A stretch of DNA of 64,000 nt, from positions 5,436,301 through 5,500,300 of the forward strand of contig NW_020312788.1 of assembly GCF_003265705.1 (NCBI RefSeq), written 5' to 3'. Below the pieces are notes generated by a model. The model did no database searches and had not been told where the DNA came from. It worked only from the letters and a program-made list of their open reading frames with translations. Below are positions 23,314 through 36,384 of the stretch, one piece after another. The stretch is from Callorhinus ursinus. Its lineage: Eukaryota; Chordata; Mammalia; Carnivora; Otariidae. The first letter of the stretch is position 1; every line of letters begins with the position of its first letter. Made by a program: the position numbers and the translations under genes.

Positions 23314-24120
23314 TTTGAAAAGTTGGACAAAATATTTCAAAATACTTGAACACACACTTCATAAAGGTACAGGTGGTGAATAAACACAAAGAAAATTGCT
23401 CAATATTATTATTCCTTAAGGACCTGAAAATTAAAAACCACCATGACAGTTAGAATGACTGAAATAAAATAAAAACTGATAACAACAAATGCTGGTGAAG
23501 GCATGGAGCAAAGTGAATGTTCATACATTGTTGGCAGAAATGCAAGGTGGTAGAAGCCATTCTGGAAAACAGTTTTATGGTGTCTTAGAAAGTTAAACAT
23601 ATACTTAACATGTGATACACAATCTCACCAGGGTATTTACCCATGATAAGTGAAAACATAGTTTCTCACAAAAATTTCTACGTGGATGCTTATTGCAGCT
23701 CTATTCCAAACATTAAGAGCTAAACAACCCAGATGTCCTTCAATGGGTGAATGGATAAACAAACTGCGGTACATACAGACAATGGAATACTACTTAGCAA
23801 TAATGGATAACAAACTATTGATACACATAACAACATGACTGAATCTCAAATGCATTATGTTAACTGAAAAAGGCCAGATGTGAAAGATTACATTCTGTAT
23901 GTTTCTATTGATATGATATTCTGGAAAAGGCAAAACTATAGTGACACAGAGCAGATCAGTTGCCAGGGATTTCAGGGCGAGGGTGGAGTTGACAAGGGGC
24001 AACTCAAGGTTATTTTGGGGGTGATAGAACTGTTCTGTATCTTGATTGTGGTAAAGATTACAAGACTCTGCAATTATTAAATCTCATGAAACTATAACCA
24101 AGAAGAGTGAAATTTATTGC
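23314..24120 (+). mobile_element. second old L1 3' portion, same orientation
   Basis: It repeats ORF2-end phrases: 'catacattgttggcagaaat', 'tgtccttcaatgggtgaatg', 'gacaatggaatactacttag', 'ggttattttgggggtgatag'. Because these recur after the first copy's 3' UTR, this is a separate insertion or a duplication. Confidence 0.75.
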
Positions 24121-24323
24121 TTATAAATATAAAGCTGAATAAATGACTTCTCATTTTTCTTTGCTTTTTTGCAGTATTTAAATGCTTTCCTAAACCAAAG
24201 GTACATAAAGACCTGAAAGCTATTGAATTTATTTAATGTTTAATAATATTTTAAATGTTGAAAAATATAAAATTTAAAGTATTTTAAAATAATATCTTAA
24301 ATCTTTATCTACATTTTACTTTA

Positions 24324-24518
24324 TTTTGTTTAAAGGTTTTATTTATTTATTTAACAGAGGGAGAGAGAGCACAAGCAGGGGGAGCTGCAGGCAGAGGGAG
24401 TGGGAGAAACAGGTTCCCCCCTGAGCAGGGAGCCCAATACGGGGCTTGATCCCAGGACCCTGGGATCATGACCTGAACCGAAGGCAGACACTTAACCAAC
24501 TGAGCCACAGAGGTGCCC
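24324..24518 (-). mobile_element. SINEC, antisense, 15-bp TSD
   Basis: Reversed tail and head are complete ('aactgagccacagaggtgcc'). The perfect duplication 'ctacattttacttta' lies at 24309-24323 and 24519-24533. Confidence 0.95.
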
Positions 24519-24533
24519 CTACATTTTACTTTA

Positions 24534-26554
24534 ATATTATATGATGTGTAGATCACACTTTATTTTTCTCCAAGTAGTTAAATTGTTCTAGTACCTTCTA
24601 TTCAGTAAGCTGTTTTCCTTCTCTGCTTCATTCCCCCTCCCCCATTTGAAACGCCCTCTTTAGCAGACGCTAATTAATTACATGTAGTTGGAGTGTTAAT
24701 AGCCATTCACTGAGGGGCCTCTCCATTGACTTATGATTATTTCTTTGTTGCATTTTATTATTGCATGTATATAGTGTCTATTTTTGGACTTTCTATTCCA
24801 TTTCATTGCTCTGATGATTTGTTTGTGTGTGTGTGTGTGTGTGTATCCTTGTTAGGCATTGATATCCTATAGACATGTGTGGGTAATATGTAATTCTGTC
24901 GCCTAATCGAAGAAAAAGGTTGGAGTCTTTATCATCTATGTAATTAACAAAATTGTAAGAGTGGTTTGGCTTGATCAGGGACAATGGGGAGGATAGATGA
25001 AAAATAAGTTGAGGGTGGATCTCTGGGAAGCACTGTGATTTGAACAAGAGTCAAATTTCAAGAACTTTTTTTGGGCCTGTTATTTGGCCTCTACATTGTT
25101 TATTGTTTTAAATTAGCTGACTTCACTCATTTATATTACCTATGGTCACTTATCAGTATTTGAGTTTGTGATTCGAGACTTTGGGAGAGAAGAGAGAATG
25201 CAGAACCTGTCAAAGGGGCCTTAACAAAAGGATCTACAAGGTGTAAAGCAAACCAAGAGGTGGGGTGTCACAACAGTCCAGGATGTGGAAGAAGAAAAAT
25301 GAAGTTAAACAGTGTCAAATACCCCTGAGAGAGCCAGTCAAGATACGGGCTGCCAGGTCATCTGTGCCTTTAGAGAGGGCGTGCTCTGCTAAATGGGGTT
25401 AGAAATCAGATGGCACTGTGCTGAGGAGTGACTGGATCTTAGAAACCAGAGATAATGAATGTAGACTGCTGTATGGAGAGTTTGAATGGGTTGGGGAGGA
25501 GAGAAATTGGATAGTAGTGCCTGTGAAATCTAGTGAAGAGAGAGGTCAGTTTGTTTTTGTATGCTGACTTACTTTTTTGTATAGAAGTCTGAAGAATGTA
25601 TACAGGTTGAAGGAAAAGAGTGAGCAAGGGAGAAGAAGTTGAAGATAAAGGACAAAAAGGAAATAACTAATGGCCAAAGCCCAGGATCAGTGAGAGGGAA
25701 TACAATCAAACACAGGCTTTGCCTTGAATAGAAAGGATTCCTGATCATTTAAGATTGGAGGAAAGAAAGTAAGAATGTTGATAGATGTAGCTGTTTGATG
25801 CTGGAGGGAATTGCAAGGAGGCAAAAGTAGTTTCCACACAATGACCTCAATTTTCTTGTTAAAATAACAGGTGCACCGAGAATGAAGGGGGGCGATTGTA
25901 TGGCTGGAGTGGGGTGATAAACTTTTGAAATAGTGGCTGACTGTGGTCAGAGTGAAGGATTAGTGGATGCTATTGAGGAGCTAACTCGGATTAGAAAACC
26001 ATAAATCTGCAGAGTGGATTATTTGCTCCTGGAGGACTCTTGTGCCTGGGTGTAAGAGAAGAGAAGGTCCACTCTACTTTGGATTGAAGGTTGCAGGTAC
26101 TGTGTGAGAAAGGACAGGCTGTAGAAATATAGACAGTAAGCTGCTGGTGTCCAAGCTAAAATTCAAGCAAGACTCGGAGAACATGGAAAGATCCAAGTCT
26201 CCCTGAATTCAAAGAAAAAGAAGTGACAAGAAAAGGGTTTATGTCATTTGAACCTAGCATCACTTCTGACTTAATCTTGTTTTTACCTTATTTTTCCCAT
26301 TTCCTAATTTTCCTCACTTGCTTTATATCCACTCGTTATTTTGTAAGACACATTTTAGGTACAAGGCCAGGCAAAAGCAAATAAAAGGAAACTAAAAGCT
26401 CACAGAGGTGAGTTTCATTTTGACAAGAGAAGCTGTCGAGTGTCTCAGTTGAGGTTTAATTGAAAACAAGATGCTGAAGGTGTTTTAGGAGGCTTTCTGG
26501 TTGATAGGGAGTGGATGTTTATTGAGGTTGTGGAGGTTAGGGTTTGTTCAGTAG
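24534..26554. other. unassigned non-coding DNA with a GT microsatellite
   Basis: A (TG)n run is at about 24824-24844. The stretch 25190-26200 is purine-rich and vaguely like an old dispersed mammalian repeat, but no family could be named. A 75-bp segment at 26251-26325 recurs at 43587-43660. Confidence 0.4.
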
Positions 26555-26765
26555 TTCTCATCTTGGGGTAATTTTGTCCCAAGGGAACACTAGGTTATGT
26601 CTAGAGACATTTTTTGGTTTTCCCAATGGGGGTTGGAGTATTCCTGGTATCCCCCAATGGGGGCTGGAGCAGCAGGGATGCTACTGATCATCCCACAGCG
26701 CACAAAATTGCACCCACAACAAAGAATTATCTGATCAAAATGTCAATATTGATGAGGTTGAGACA
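26555..26765 (+). mobile_element. MER5A-type hAT DNA transposon (non-autonomous)
   Basis: The MER5A order is clear: 'agtagttctcatcttggggt', 'tctagagacattttttggtt', 'gcagggatgctactgatcat', 'acaacaaagaattatctgat', ending 'gatgaggttgagacacctgg'. An internal block near 26620-26665 is partly duplicated ('ccaatgggggttggagta' / 'ccaatgggggctggagca'). Confidence 0.8.
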
Positions 26766-27179
26766 CCTGGATTAGTTAAACTATTTATAAGACTGACAGA
26801 ATATTGAGAATGGTAGGAAATCATCTGGAGAACCACTGAAGAAAGGGGGAGGAGAAGGACTGACTCAGGGCATAGGCATGCCAGGTAATGTGGGATTCAC
26901 AGCTGTGTATTTTTGGGTGGTGATTTGTGAAAGGATGGAAGAGTCAGTCCACGAGGAACTGGATCTGTGGTACAAATTTGTAAATGATTCCTGGGTTTAA
27001 CTATTATAAAGCAAATATAGGGAGGATGAAAGTAAGGGAATTTAAATTTCCCACTTGCTTTTGAAAAGTCACATTTCAGTCACCCTTAAACAAAAGAGCT
27101 TCTAGCTCTTTCCTTTGAAGTTTCCAGATGAATGCAACAAAGATTAATACTGGTTTGGAAAGAATTTATCTCTGACACT

Positions 27180-27289
27180 GTGACATTACGTAAGTCCTTG
27201 TTATATGCAACTGATAAAGCACTAAATTCTACCCCTGAAACTAACAATACACTATATGTTAACTAAGTTGAATTTAAATAAAAAATTTA
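27180..27289 (+). mobile_element. L1 3'-end stub
   Basis: 'aaattctacccctgaaacta' and 'acactatatgttaactaagt', then an A-rich tail, are the final bases of a carnivore L1 3' UTR. The copy is only about 110 bp. Confidence 0.75.
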
Positions 27290-27307
27290 AAAAAACTAAA
27301 AATTTTT

Positions 27308-27504
27308 TATTTTTTTTAAAGATTTATTTATTTATTTGAGAGAGCGAGAATGAGAGAGAGAGAGTACACGAGAGGGGGAGGGCCAGAGGGAGAAGCAGGC
27401 TCCTCGCTGAGCAGGGAGCCCGATGCGGGACTCGATCCCAGGACTCCGGGATCATGACCTGAGCCGAAGGCAGTTGCTTAACCAACTGAGCCACCCAGGC
27501 GCCC
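27308..27504 (-). mobile_element. SINEC, antisense, 18-bp TSD, inserted in L1 tail
   Basis: A complete reversed SINE ending 'ccacccaggcgccc'. The perfect duplication 'aaaaaactaaaaattttt' lies at 27290-27307 and 27505-27522. It landed in the A-rich tail of the L1 stub. Confidence 0.95.
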
Positions 27505-27522
27505 AAAAAACTAAAAATTTTT

Positions 27523-28955
27523 AAAAAATATTTTAGACAAAGGAAAAGAAGATGTCCTTATTTTTCTCCATAGCCTTCCACCAGTCCTCTGCATCTCTCA
27601 TGTTTTCTTTTCTTTTGGTTTTCCCAAAGCAAATAGTACCAGTTGCCTCTTTTGGTCAAACTCATAGAGCTGACTGTCTGTTCTGTTCACACTACATGTA
27701 ATAAGTATTCTCTTATTTAATTAAAATAGACTTTCTAAACAAACAATTGTGACCTTCACTGCATCATTCTTGTAATACTCCAATACTGGACATTTATTTA
27801 CTTTACATGATAAGCTGTTTAAAACACCTGCCTTTTGGAATACTGAAGGAGTTGCAATATTTATTAGGTTTTGAGACCTCCTAATCCAATTTTTGTTTAT
27901 TTGGATGATTAGATATTCTTTTCACTTATTAACTTCTTATTAACACTGAAAAAGAATTGATTTAACCTCTTTTTCTGCATAGCAAGTTGGCTAAACCTTT
28001 TAATTCTATCCAGTAAAGTCAATACTGAATAGCTTTTAGGATAATATCAATTTATGTGATACATTCATCTATAGTTTAGATGGGTTGCAAAAAATGCACA
28101 GGTCATCTGGGCCATACACACCTCCAGATTCCTGTGCTCTGTACTTTATGTTTCTTAACATTTCATAGAAAAATTCCAACCAGATTACCATCAAAAGAAA
28201 GTTGATGACTCATTTGCTGATGATCACAAATAGATGAATTTATTTTAATATCCAAATCTCCATATATCTTCTACTAAATGTACAAAGGAAGGCATGTGCC
28301 CTTTAAAAAATTAGTACTATGGGAATGAGATGGTATTTAAATAATTCCCTTCTGTCTGTAGTCCCAGTACTTAGAGCTCTCCTAAAATGATAATAAGACT
28401 GATGATGAAAAAACAGAAAGACAATTATATAGAGCTTTTTAACACAATGTGTCATCTATATGTATTGACATAGACATCTGTAACTACTTTAGGTTCATAA
28501 TATTTATTCAGTTCAAAAAACTGGATTAATTTTCTCCCCTACACAGATGAATAGTTACAGCCTCTACCCCTTTAGTAAGTGATTGGACTACTCCATGTTC
28601 AATTGTACCTTTCTTTGACCACATTTTATGTACATGTAGTAAGTGTATTATCATTTTAAAAATACATCTTTTCCTTCTGCTGAAATTAAGGAAGACAAGC
28701 ACTAGTTATTTTATATACATTAACAACATTTACTTTAAAAATGATGATTCAGAAAACTTACCAGTAGGCATTGTATTTCATCACATTCATTTTCAGAAAA
28801 GTTGGCACTATTTGGGCAAAGGTAGTATCTATCTCTTTTGTGTAAATTATGCAGTACTAAGTCATTAGGCTTATTTTAAAATTTCATCCCTCTACATTCT
28901 CTATTCCCTTTCCCTTATAGCACTCTAAGCACCTAACATAATATATAATTAATTT
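27523..28955. other. unassigned non-coding DNA
   Basis: AT-rich, with no long frames and no recognised element. Confidence 0.35.
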
Positions 28956-28959
28956 GTTT

Positions 28960-29090
28960 ATTGCTTATATATTTTCACCCTCTAGAATGTAATTTCCACA
29001 GAGGCAAGGATATTGGTGTATTTTATTCACTGCTGCTCCCATGCACATAGTAGGCACTTGATAAATAAATATTTGTTGAATAATTGTAGT
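28960..29090 (+). mobile_element. L2 3' end
   Basis: 'tctagaatgtaatttccaca', 'gaggcaaggatattggtgta', and 'cacatagtaggcacttgata' leading to 'aatatttgttgaataa' are diagnostic of the L2 3' end. Confidence 0.75.
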
Positions 29091-29834
29091 TGTTATGTAA
29101 ATTAATCTAACCACTTGTCTAATGGCACAATTAAGCAAGAGATGTCTTCACTGACTTTTCAAAAAACAATTTTACTATTTTTAATGACTTGATTTGTTTT
29201 AACTTCTTCAGTTATCCCCTTCTTAAAAGCTTTTCATGAGAAGCACAGTGCTGTGCGGTGCCATTTCAAGCAGTCTGGACTCCCACACCACTGCAAATTC
29301 TTTACTCATCCAGCTACTATTTGCATGTGGATCCCTTAGAGGTTTATAGCGTTCAATCCTTTTCAAACCTACATACATGCCTTTCTAGGTCGTTGGGGAA
29401 ATGATTTAATTCTCTGGTGAGCTTAATAAAGAAGTTAAATGTATTGGAATAAAAATAAAGAACACCAAGTAGGCAATGCTCACCTTTGTTCTTTTCATAG
29501 GTGTTTGCATTAACGACTTCCTACAATATTAAATTTGTAGTTGTGGCAAAAAAGAAGCTTCTTTTTAAAAATTCCATATTACTTGTGTTGTACTTGAAGA
29601 GCTACTTCATAAAATGTCAATCCAGTGTGGGTTGTAATAGAGTAACAACACTCCCATTGGTATAAACCTTCACTATGCTAGGTTAATGAAAGCCATAATG
29701 TGAAAATATAAATAATCCCCATATAATTCTCATTGCATTTTAGAATTCATTACATGCCCTTTTAAATCTGGCTTGTCTTTTTAATTATCTGTTGCTTGTG
29801 TTAATAATAAAATTAATTTCTGAGTAACATATTG
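29091..29834. other. unassigned non-coding DNA
   Basis: No feature recognised. Confidence 0.35.
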
Positions 29835-29945
29835 GTTGGGCAATTCTTGAGAACAGGAACCATATCTTATTCATTTTGAAACAACCAAAGCATTTAACCC
29901 ATTGCTGTGCATATGGTAAGTACTAAATAAATTTTGAATGAATAT
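29835..29945 (+). mobile_element. L2 3' end, diverged
   Basis: 'cttgagaacaggaaccatat' followed by 'taagtactaaataaattttg' and 'aatgaat' resembles an L2 3' end. Confidence 0.55.
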
Positions 29946-32096
29946 ACCCTTGGATGAATGAGGAAAAGATGTAGAAGATGTAGAAGACAAGCCTGACCAA
30001 GGCAATCAAAATAAAAAATCATCAATACTTTTTCATTTTAAATTATGAATATTTGATATTGGGTCCTACAAAGTAAAGAAAGGTAGAAATCATCCACTTT
30101 CTCAAGCTATCCCATGAGAATAAACTATTTCAACCTACAATGTAATTCAAACTTCCAAATGAGTATTTTGTGGTAGGTTATTATTATAATAAGTTGTTTA
30201 ATAAGCTGTTTTATTTTGCTTTGCTTTTCCAGACTTAGGACTCTAAACAACACAGAAAAGGTCCTTACATATTCTTCTGCTCATTCATATGAATTGTCAT
30301 TTTATTGAGACCACATTTTCCAACAAAAGTATAATTTATTTGATTGTACTTAAGGAAAGTCAGGGAGTAAGATTCAAAGGATTATAGAAGGATTGATGAT
30401 CAACTATCCTTCTAAACTATTTGTGTACATGCTATATGTTGCAACCAAAGATGCAAAATAAATGAAAAATTTGCAAAGTAGGTGTACATTTCCTAACAAA
30501 TCAAAAATAAAATTTTATAAAGATGCCTAATATTTATTTATTTTTATTTTAACAGTGCTGCCCTTTATAAAAAGCAAAGCAAATTTTAGTAACCAATGGT
30601 TTTCTACTGAAACAATATTTTCTTTTAACCATTCCCAAGTGAACTAAACATTATATTTCTGGTAAAAATGAATTTTTTAAAAAATTTTGAAGAGATCTTG
30701 TTAAAATATGTATTTTAGGTAAACATGTGTCCTTAGCATCCCATTACACATTAGCAGGAACAACTTGGAGCAGTTTATATCTCAGATCTGTAAAAGCATG
30801 AAAATAATATTGTGTGAATTGCTAACCTTGAGATCTCATGAACTCCAGTATCTTTCTGAAGACTCTATGCTTCTGAAAACATCTTTTCAGTCTGTTGATA
30901 TCTCCTTATTTTTTCCTTAAAAAAGAAAACATGTCTCAATATGTCACATAAGGTTATATTTTCAAAAAGTAAAGCTAACTACATGGTATAAATATAATGT
31001 GACACAGGAAAATTAGAAATCCTAGAATATAAACAAAGCATTAAATATAGAACTAAATAATCACACTGTATATAATTTAGCAGAAAGAATATCCATCCTA
31101 GAAGAATACAGCAAATTCCTAATCAATAAACAAATATTACTATGCACAAGATGTTCAAGACATTCCATCTTATTAATCAGCATTACACTAGATTTCAATA
31201 GCTTTCTGGTTTTCAGGGGATTCATTATCTTCACGACACACAAAAATCCAGGAAAATCATCCAAAATGCCATAGCTATATAGTTGGTAGCAATCACAATG
31301 AATATTTATTATGTTTTTTGATTTGCTTAAAGGAAACTATTTAATAATAAAATTAACTCAAACATTTATATGTCCTGGTTTTAAGATACCTTAGCTTTAA
31401 GAAAATAATTTAGACAAATCATTCTTTAAAATAAACATGCTTTAAGAAAAATCTTATTTTTAAAATTACAGCACCATAATTCAAAATGATTAGTGCAATA
31501 ATTTTAAAAGGTGATGAAATCCTCACAATTATTATACACTAATATTTTTCTCAAACTAAAATGTACATAATCACTTTCTCTAAAGAATTAATGAACTTTC
31601 CCTTCTAAAATATTGAAGTAAATCATTACATCATATACAAATGTAAAAGTTTTCCTTAAAGATGGGATAGAGAAGTTTGTGAAGGGTGGTTCATTTATTA
31701 TTTTCACAATAGCCAGAAATGAACCATCATAGACCATGGCCAATGACAATAGGTAGTGTAGAAATACTATACATGAGTTACTTGAATGAAGAAATAGCCT
31801 GAGCAAACAACGTGGGCTGATGTTGTTCAGACAAGCTTAAAACACCAAAATCTTTAAGGAAATATAAAAGTTCTCGGGAACACTCTGTCTCTGGGAGCCT
31901 CTTTCTTCCTTTAACTTTATGTACATCTACATTATACATGGATTTAGAACAGACTAGAATATCTGTGGTACTCACTCACAAGTGTTATCAAATTATAGTT
32001 GCAATTATAGAGCTAACTAGAGGTTATTGAGTCCAGTTTGGTCCTGAGGAAGTCCAGATTCAGCAGAAGAATTTGAGAAATTTTGGAGAGATTGAT
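29946..32096. other. unassigned AT-rich non-coding DNA
   Basis: Only short chance frames. No recognised repeat. Confidence 0.35.
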
Positions 32097-32107
32097 CCAA
32101 AATTCAG

Positions 32108-32310
32108 GTTTTTTGTTTTTTTTTTTTTAGATTTTATTTATTCATTTGTGAGAGAGACAGAGAGAGAACAAGCAGGGGGAGAGGCAGAGGGAGAGGGAGA
32201 AGCAGACTCCCCTCCGAGCAGGGAGCCCCACGCGGAACTCGATCCCAGGACCCTGGGATCATGACCCAAGCCGAAGGCAGACGCCCAACCACCTGAGCCA
32301 CCCAGGTGCC
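32108..32310 (-). mobile_element. SINEC, antisense, 11-bp TSD
   Basis: A complete reversed SINE ('cctgagccacccaggtgccc'). The duplication 'ccaaaattcag' lies at 32097-32107 and 32311-32321. Confidence 0.95.
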
Positions 32311-32321
32311 CCAAAATTCAG

Positions 32322-35300
32322 TTTTAAATATAATTTTAAATATCTTAAACTCTGTTGAGAACATTATACCCTCAAATGATGACATACTAAAGACCACTGA
32401 AACAATCTCTTGTATCACCTGTTGCACTCATTTTGAGGAATATTTCAGAATATAACTTTTTCTGTCTTCTCTGTTAATGACATATACATATCCGAAGATT
32501 GCAGGTCAAGCAATTAAAAACCAATAAGCCAGTATATTAACAGATCTCTCTACCTGCTTAACATATCCACTGAATAAAGATTTTACAAATTATTTGCAAT
32601 TAAAACAAAATACCAAAAATAAGTTAGATGCTGAGTTGAATATGTCTATAAATGTCATTCATAATCTCAACTCAAATTTTCTTGTTAATGAATTCCATAT
32701 TATTTAAATGTCACTTTTACCTAGTGAGGTATTGTTTAAGATGTTATCCTAAAAATAAAAAGTTTTTACTGTTATTTTTAAAAATGGGGAAACTACTATC
32801 TAGTTCAGTCTCCCTATTTTATAAATATGAAAACTGCCATATATTTGACATGTAGCTAAATCTGAAGTAAGAGATGAAATATTTTTTGACTCCTGATTGT
32901 TAAAATTGGAATTGAAAACATAATTGTATTTTACAACCAAATAAATAAAAGACTTTTTATAGACATTGAGGGTAGTCTATTTACATACCTGCAATTATCC
33001 TGTAATTTAGAGGCCAAAGGACCCTTGGTAATGGAAAAAAGGAACCCAAACTCTGACCTGTTTGAAAGTCAAATACATAAACATATATTTGACGGACAGG
33101 GTTGACCCAAACTGAGGCCAGTCGAGCCCCTGGGAGGAGTCCATCACAAAGGAAAAATAATTCTGGAAGAACAAGTAATTTTCAATGCAAATTCCCAGGA
33201 TTGGGCATCTGAGGATCATGCTAGTTCTGGGGCAATGTGCAGTAGTTATTGCTGAAAACCATTCTAATCCAGCAGCTTGGTTCTCTGGATGTGACTTGGG
33301 GACATGGGCTGTATGAGACTGTGAGCAAGTGTGTGTACACTTATTGAGAGAGAGAGAATTTGAAGAGTTGTGCTAAGATCAATGGATCAGTAAAACTCAC
33401 TCTGAGACCCAGGCAACTTTGTAAAGGAATAATCTCTAGGTAATGTATCTCAGAAAGATCTAGGGGCTGTTATTCTTCCTCTGCAAACCTCTAGGCACAA
33501 CAGTGGTGATGTACACAAGATTGGTGGGGACTGCCATTTTCCTGGAATCCAATGTCTATGAAGTAATCACGACCTAAGGTGCATACCCCTAGCATAGCCT
33601 GTTAAAGTTGTCCTTGAGTGGGATCTCAGTCCTATGGACGGCCTTAGCAGTGACAAGTGACATCGGGACTGATTTGTGGATAAATATAACCATCCTAGGC
33701 ACTAAGTAAAATATTCAAGGAGAGCGAAATTTATGGAAGACTAGGAACATGTACACGAATGTATGTAATGTATACATGTACACACTAATGTAAATGTAAC
33801 ATCATTTGTCTTCATAAATTTTTGTGGTACTCATGTAAAGAATCCTGGTTTAGGATTATAAGTTCTATGAAAAGTAATATTGGCATAAACCTATGTTATC
33901 ATTTAGGAATGTGCACCTAACATTCATGGCTCCTATCTGGTCTTTTCTAATATCTGGGATTCGATTAAGAAATTCCCTGAGACCCAGTTTTTCACTCTTA
34001 GAAATTTCTGCAGTCTTGCAGAGCTAGAGGGAATGGTGAATACCACCTCTCCTTGTGTCAGAACATTACTGACTGACTTCCTAGTTGCCCAGGGACATTA
34101 CTGCAAACCATCCTACAAATCCCAGCAGCTGTTTGTAGTGGCAAGGGTAAAGGCACTCTCCCGTGTTTGTCAACGTTTTCTCTAAAGGGCACCTTTAGTA
34201 GGTCAGTGAGGCACAAAGCTCTTGTTGGCAGGTTTTAATCAATAGTCATGCTAGACTTCACTGAGGTTACTGAAGGCACATCTCAGCGGTAGCCTTGACT
34301 GAGCTATCAAATCAGCTTGTATTATTTTTAATGGATGATTCATTGATTAACTATAAGGAAATATAACTTGCTTAAGACATTCTTGTTGCTGTCTTAAAAA
34401 AAAAAAAACTCTTGCAAATGCCAAGATTTTGAGAATAAACTTGTTCCTCTCAGGATCACAGCATTTGAGATCCCCACGCTGACCATTTCTGCATGTCTGG
34501 AAGCCTGCTCCGTATCAGTTTCAGTATGTCAAAAGGAAATGTCACTTTGTGAACAGAAGTGAAGAAATGTGAATTTGCTGTTCCCTATTTCTAAGGTGAT
34601 AACAAGACTTATAAGTTCAGTACAGTAGTTTAATTGCATTTGCAACTGCATCTTAAAATAGAGTATTGCATAATTAATATGCCTGCAACCAGCAAAAGCA
34701 TCCTTCTCTCTGAAGGACAGCTTCCTGACAGAAACAAAGGGCCTAGGGCAAAAGAATCTAGCAGGAAAGACCAATCTGCCATGTAAAGTTTGATGCTATT
34801 TTTCTAAAAGAATAAAACCCCACTGACAGTCACATTGATTCTATTTAGAATTCTTTCTTAAGTAACAAGATCACTCTAATTTTGTAACTTCACACACATG
34901 TCGAAGTGCAGTTATCAAAATACACACAGCATCTACTCATTTACCAAACAACAAAAAATGAATTTCTGTGTCTTCCTAACATGTGTTGAACTATAATAAA
35001 GTAGTATCACATGAACAAAAAAGTTTTCTAAAATGATAGCACTTAGTCATTCCATTTCAGTAGAGTGGACAAGAGTTATTGAGACAAATTAAATCAGTCC
35101 TAATTAGGCTATTTATGTATCAGGTAGTCAGCATGGGATTCTTCCACTCAATCAGCTGTGCTCAAAAGTTTACACACATTTCTCTAGAATTGTTCAGATG
35201 GATCTCTATTTAACACATGGGAGAAAACATAACGATAATTATGGGAAATTTGCAAGAATTATAAGAATATCTAGGTGAAAATTTAGGTAAAAATTTTAAA

Positions 35301-35659
35301 ACCTAAAGAATTATATAATTTTCTAGGAAATCTCCAACTAGTGAAATACCCAAGAAGAGGTACAAACTTGATAAAACAGATTAAAAGAGATTAAAAAGGT
35401 GTTACAGGCTCTGTGGTCACAGGGCACAAGCAGGTTACAGGGAAGCCTTAATGAACCTTTATAACAAAATGTTGCAATTGTTTAGAGCATACACTTGACC
35501 ACCAAAAATGTTTCTCAACCTTTACACATTTTTCACTCCCCCCACTGGTGTTCACACTTCCCAATTTAGGGTCTGTTATTCAACATGGCAGACTATCTTT
35601 GCATATAGACTCACCTCCAGGAGTTTTCTCTTTCCTCTTCAGATCAGCAGGATTAAAAA
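32322..35659. other. unassigned non-coding DNA
   Basis: Over 3.3 kb without a SINE head, L1 or L2 phrase that could be recognised. Composition is less AT-rich at 33000-34300. No open frame longer than 81 codons has any motif. Confidence 0.35.
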
Positions 35660-35880
35660 AGACTATGGACTCTGAGAAACAAACTGAGGGTTCTAGAGGG
35701 GAGGGGGTGGGGGGATAGGTTAGCCTGATGATGGGTATTAAGGAGGGCACGTATTGAATGGAGCACTGGGTGTTATACGCAAACAATGAATCATGGAACA
35801 CTACACCAAAAACTAATGATGTAATGTATGGTGATTAACATAACATAATAAAATTAAAAAAAAAAAGAGGAAAAAAAATC
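35660..35880 (+). mobile_element. carnivore L1 3'-end insertion
   Basis: 'tctgagaaacaaactgaggg', a G-rich block, 'actgggtgttatacgcaaac', 'gaatcatggaacactacacc' and an A-rich tail are the last 220 bp of a carnivore L1. The same end recurs inside the L1 ORF1 at 48775-48966. Confidence 0.85.
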
Positions 35881-35989
35881 ACTTGGTTAAATTCAGATCT
35901 CTTTCTACTGTGAAACTACCCGTAGTTGCCAAACAGATGATTATGACTAGAGAAAATGTAGGATACTGCATTACGGGCATAACTACTGA

Positions 35990-36384
35990 CATATGGTCAT
36001 AGGTTTCAACCCTATGACACTACTAACAGAAGCACCTTTACTTCTTTGCAACTCTCCAACATTTCTGCCCATCTCTCTCTCTCAGTTTATTATACAGCTT
36101 CTAAGAAAACTGGAAGAACGATTCAATTTCCTCTTCTTATCTATATCCTGTATACTCTTGATATTTATACCTGTATAGTCAGCCTTCTATCCTGTTATAA
36201 TGGAGAAACTTCTCTCTCCCACCTAAGATCAATTCCTTCTCTTGGATTCTATTTCTTCTCACCAATTTTAGGTCTTTGCTACTTCAATTATTCCCTCTTG
36301 CTCCTGCATCATCATTCCCCAACCCCATTTTACTGTATTATTCCCATCTGTTTGCAAATATGTTGTAATATGTCCCAACTTTAA
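35990..36384 (+). mobile_element. L2-like LINE, first part (split by L1)
   Basis: A CT-rich, L2-like plus-strand text ('ctctcccacctaagatcaat', 'ttgctacttcaattattccc') stops at an A-rich site and continues at 38831. The class assignment is moderate because the copy is diverged. Confidence 0.4.
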
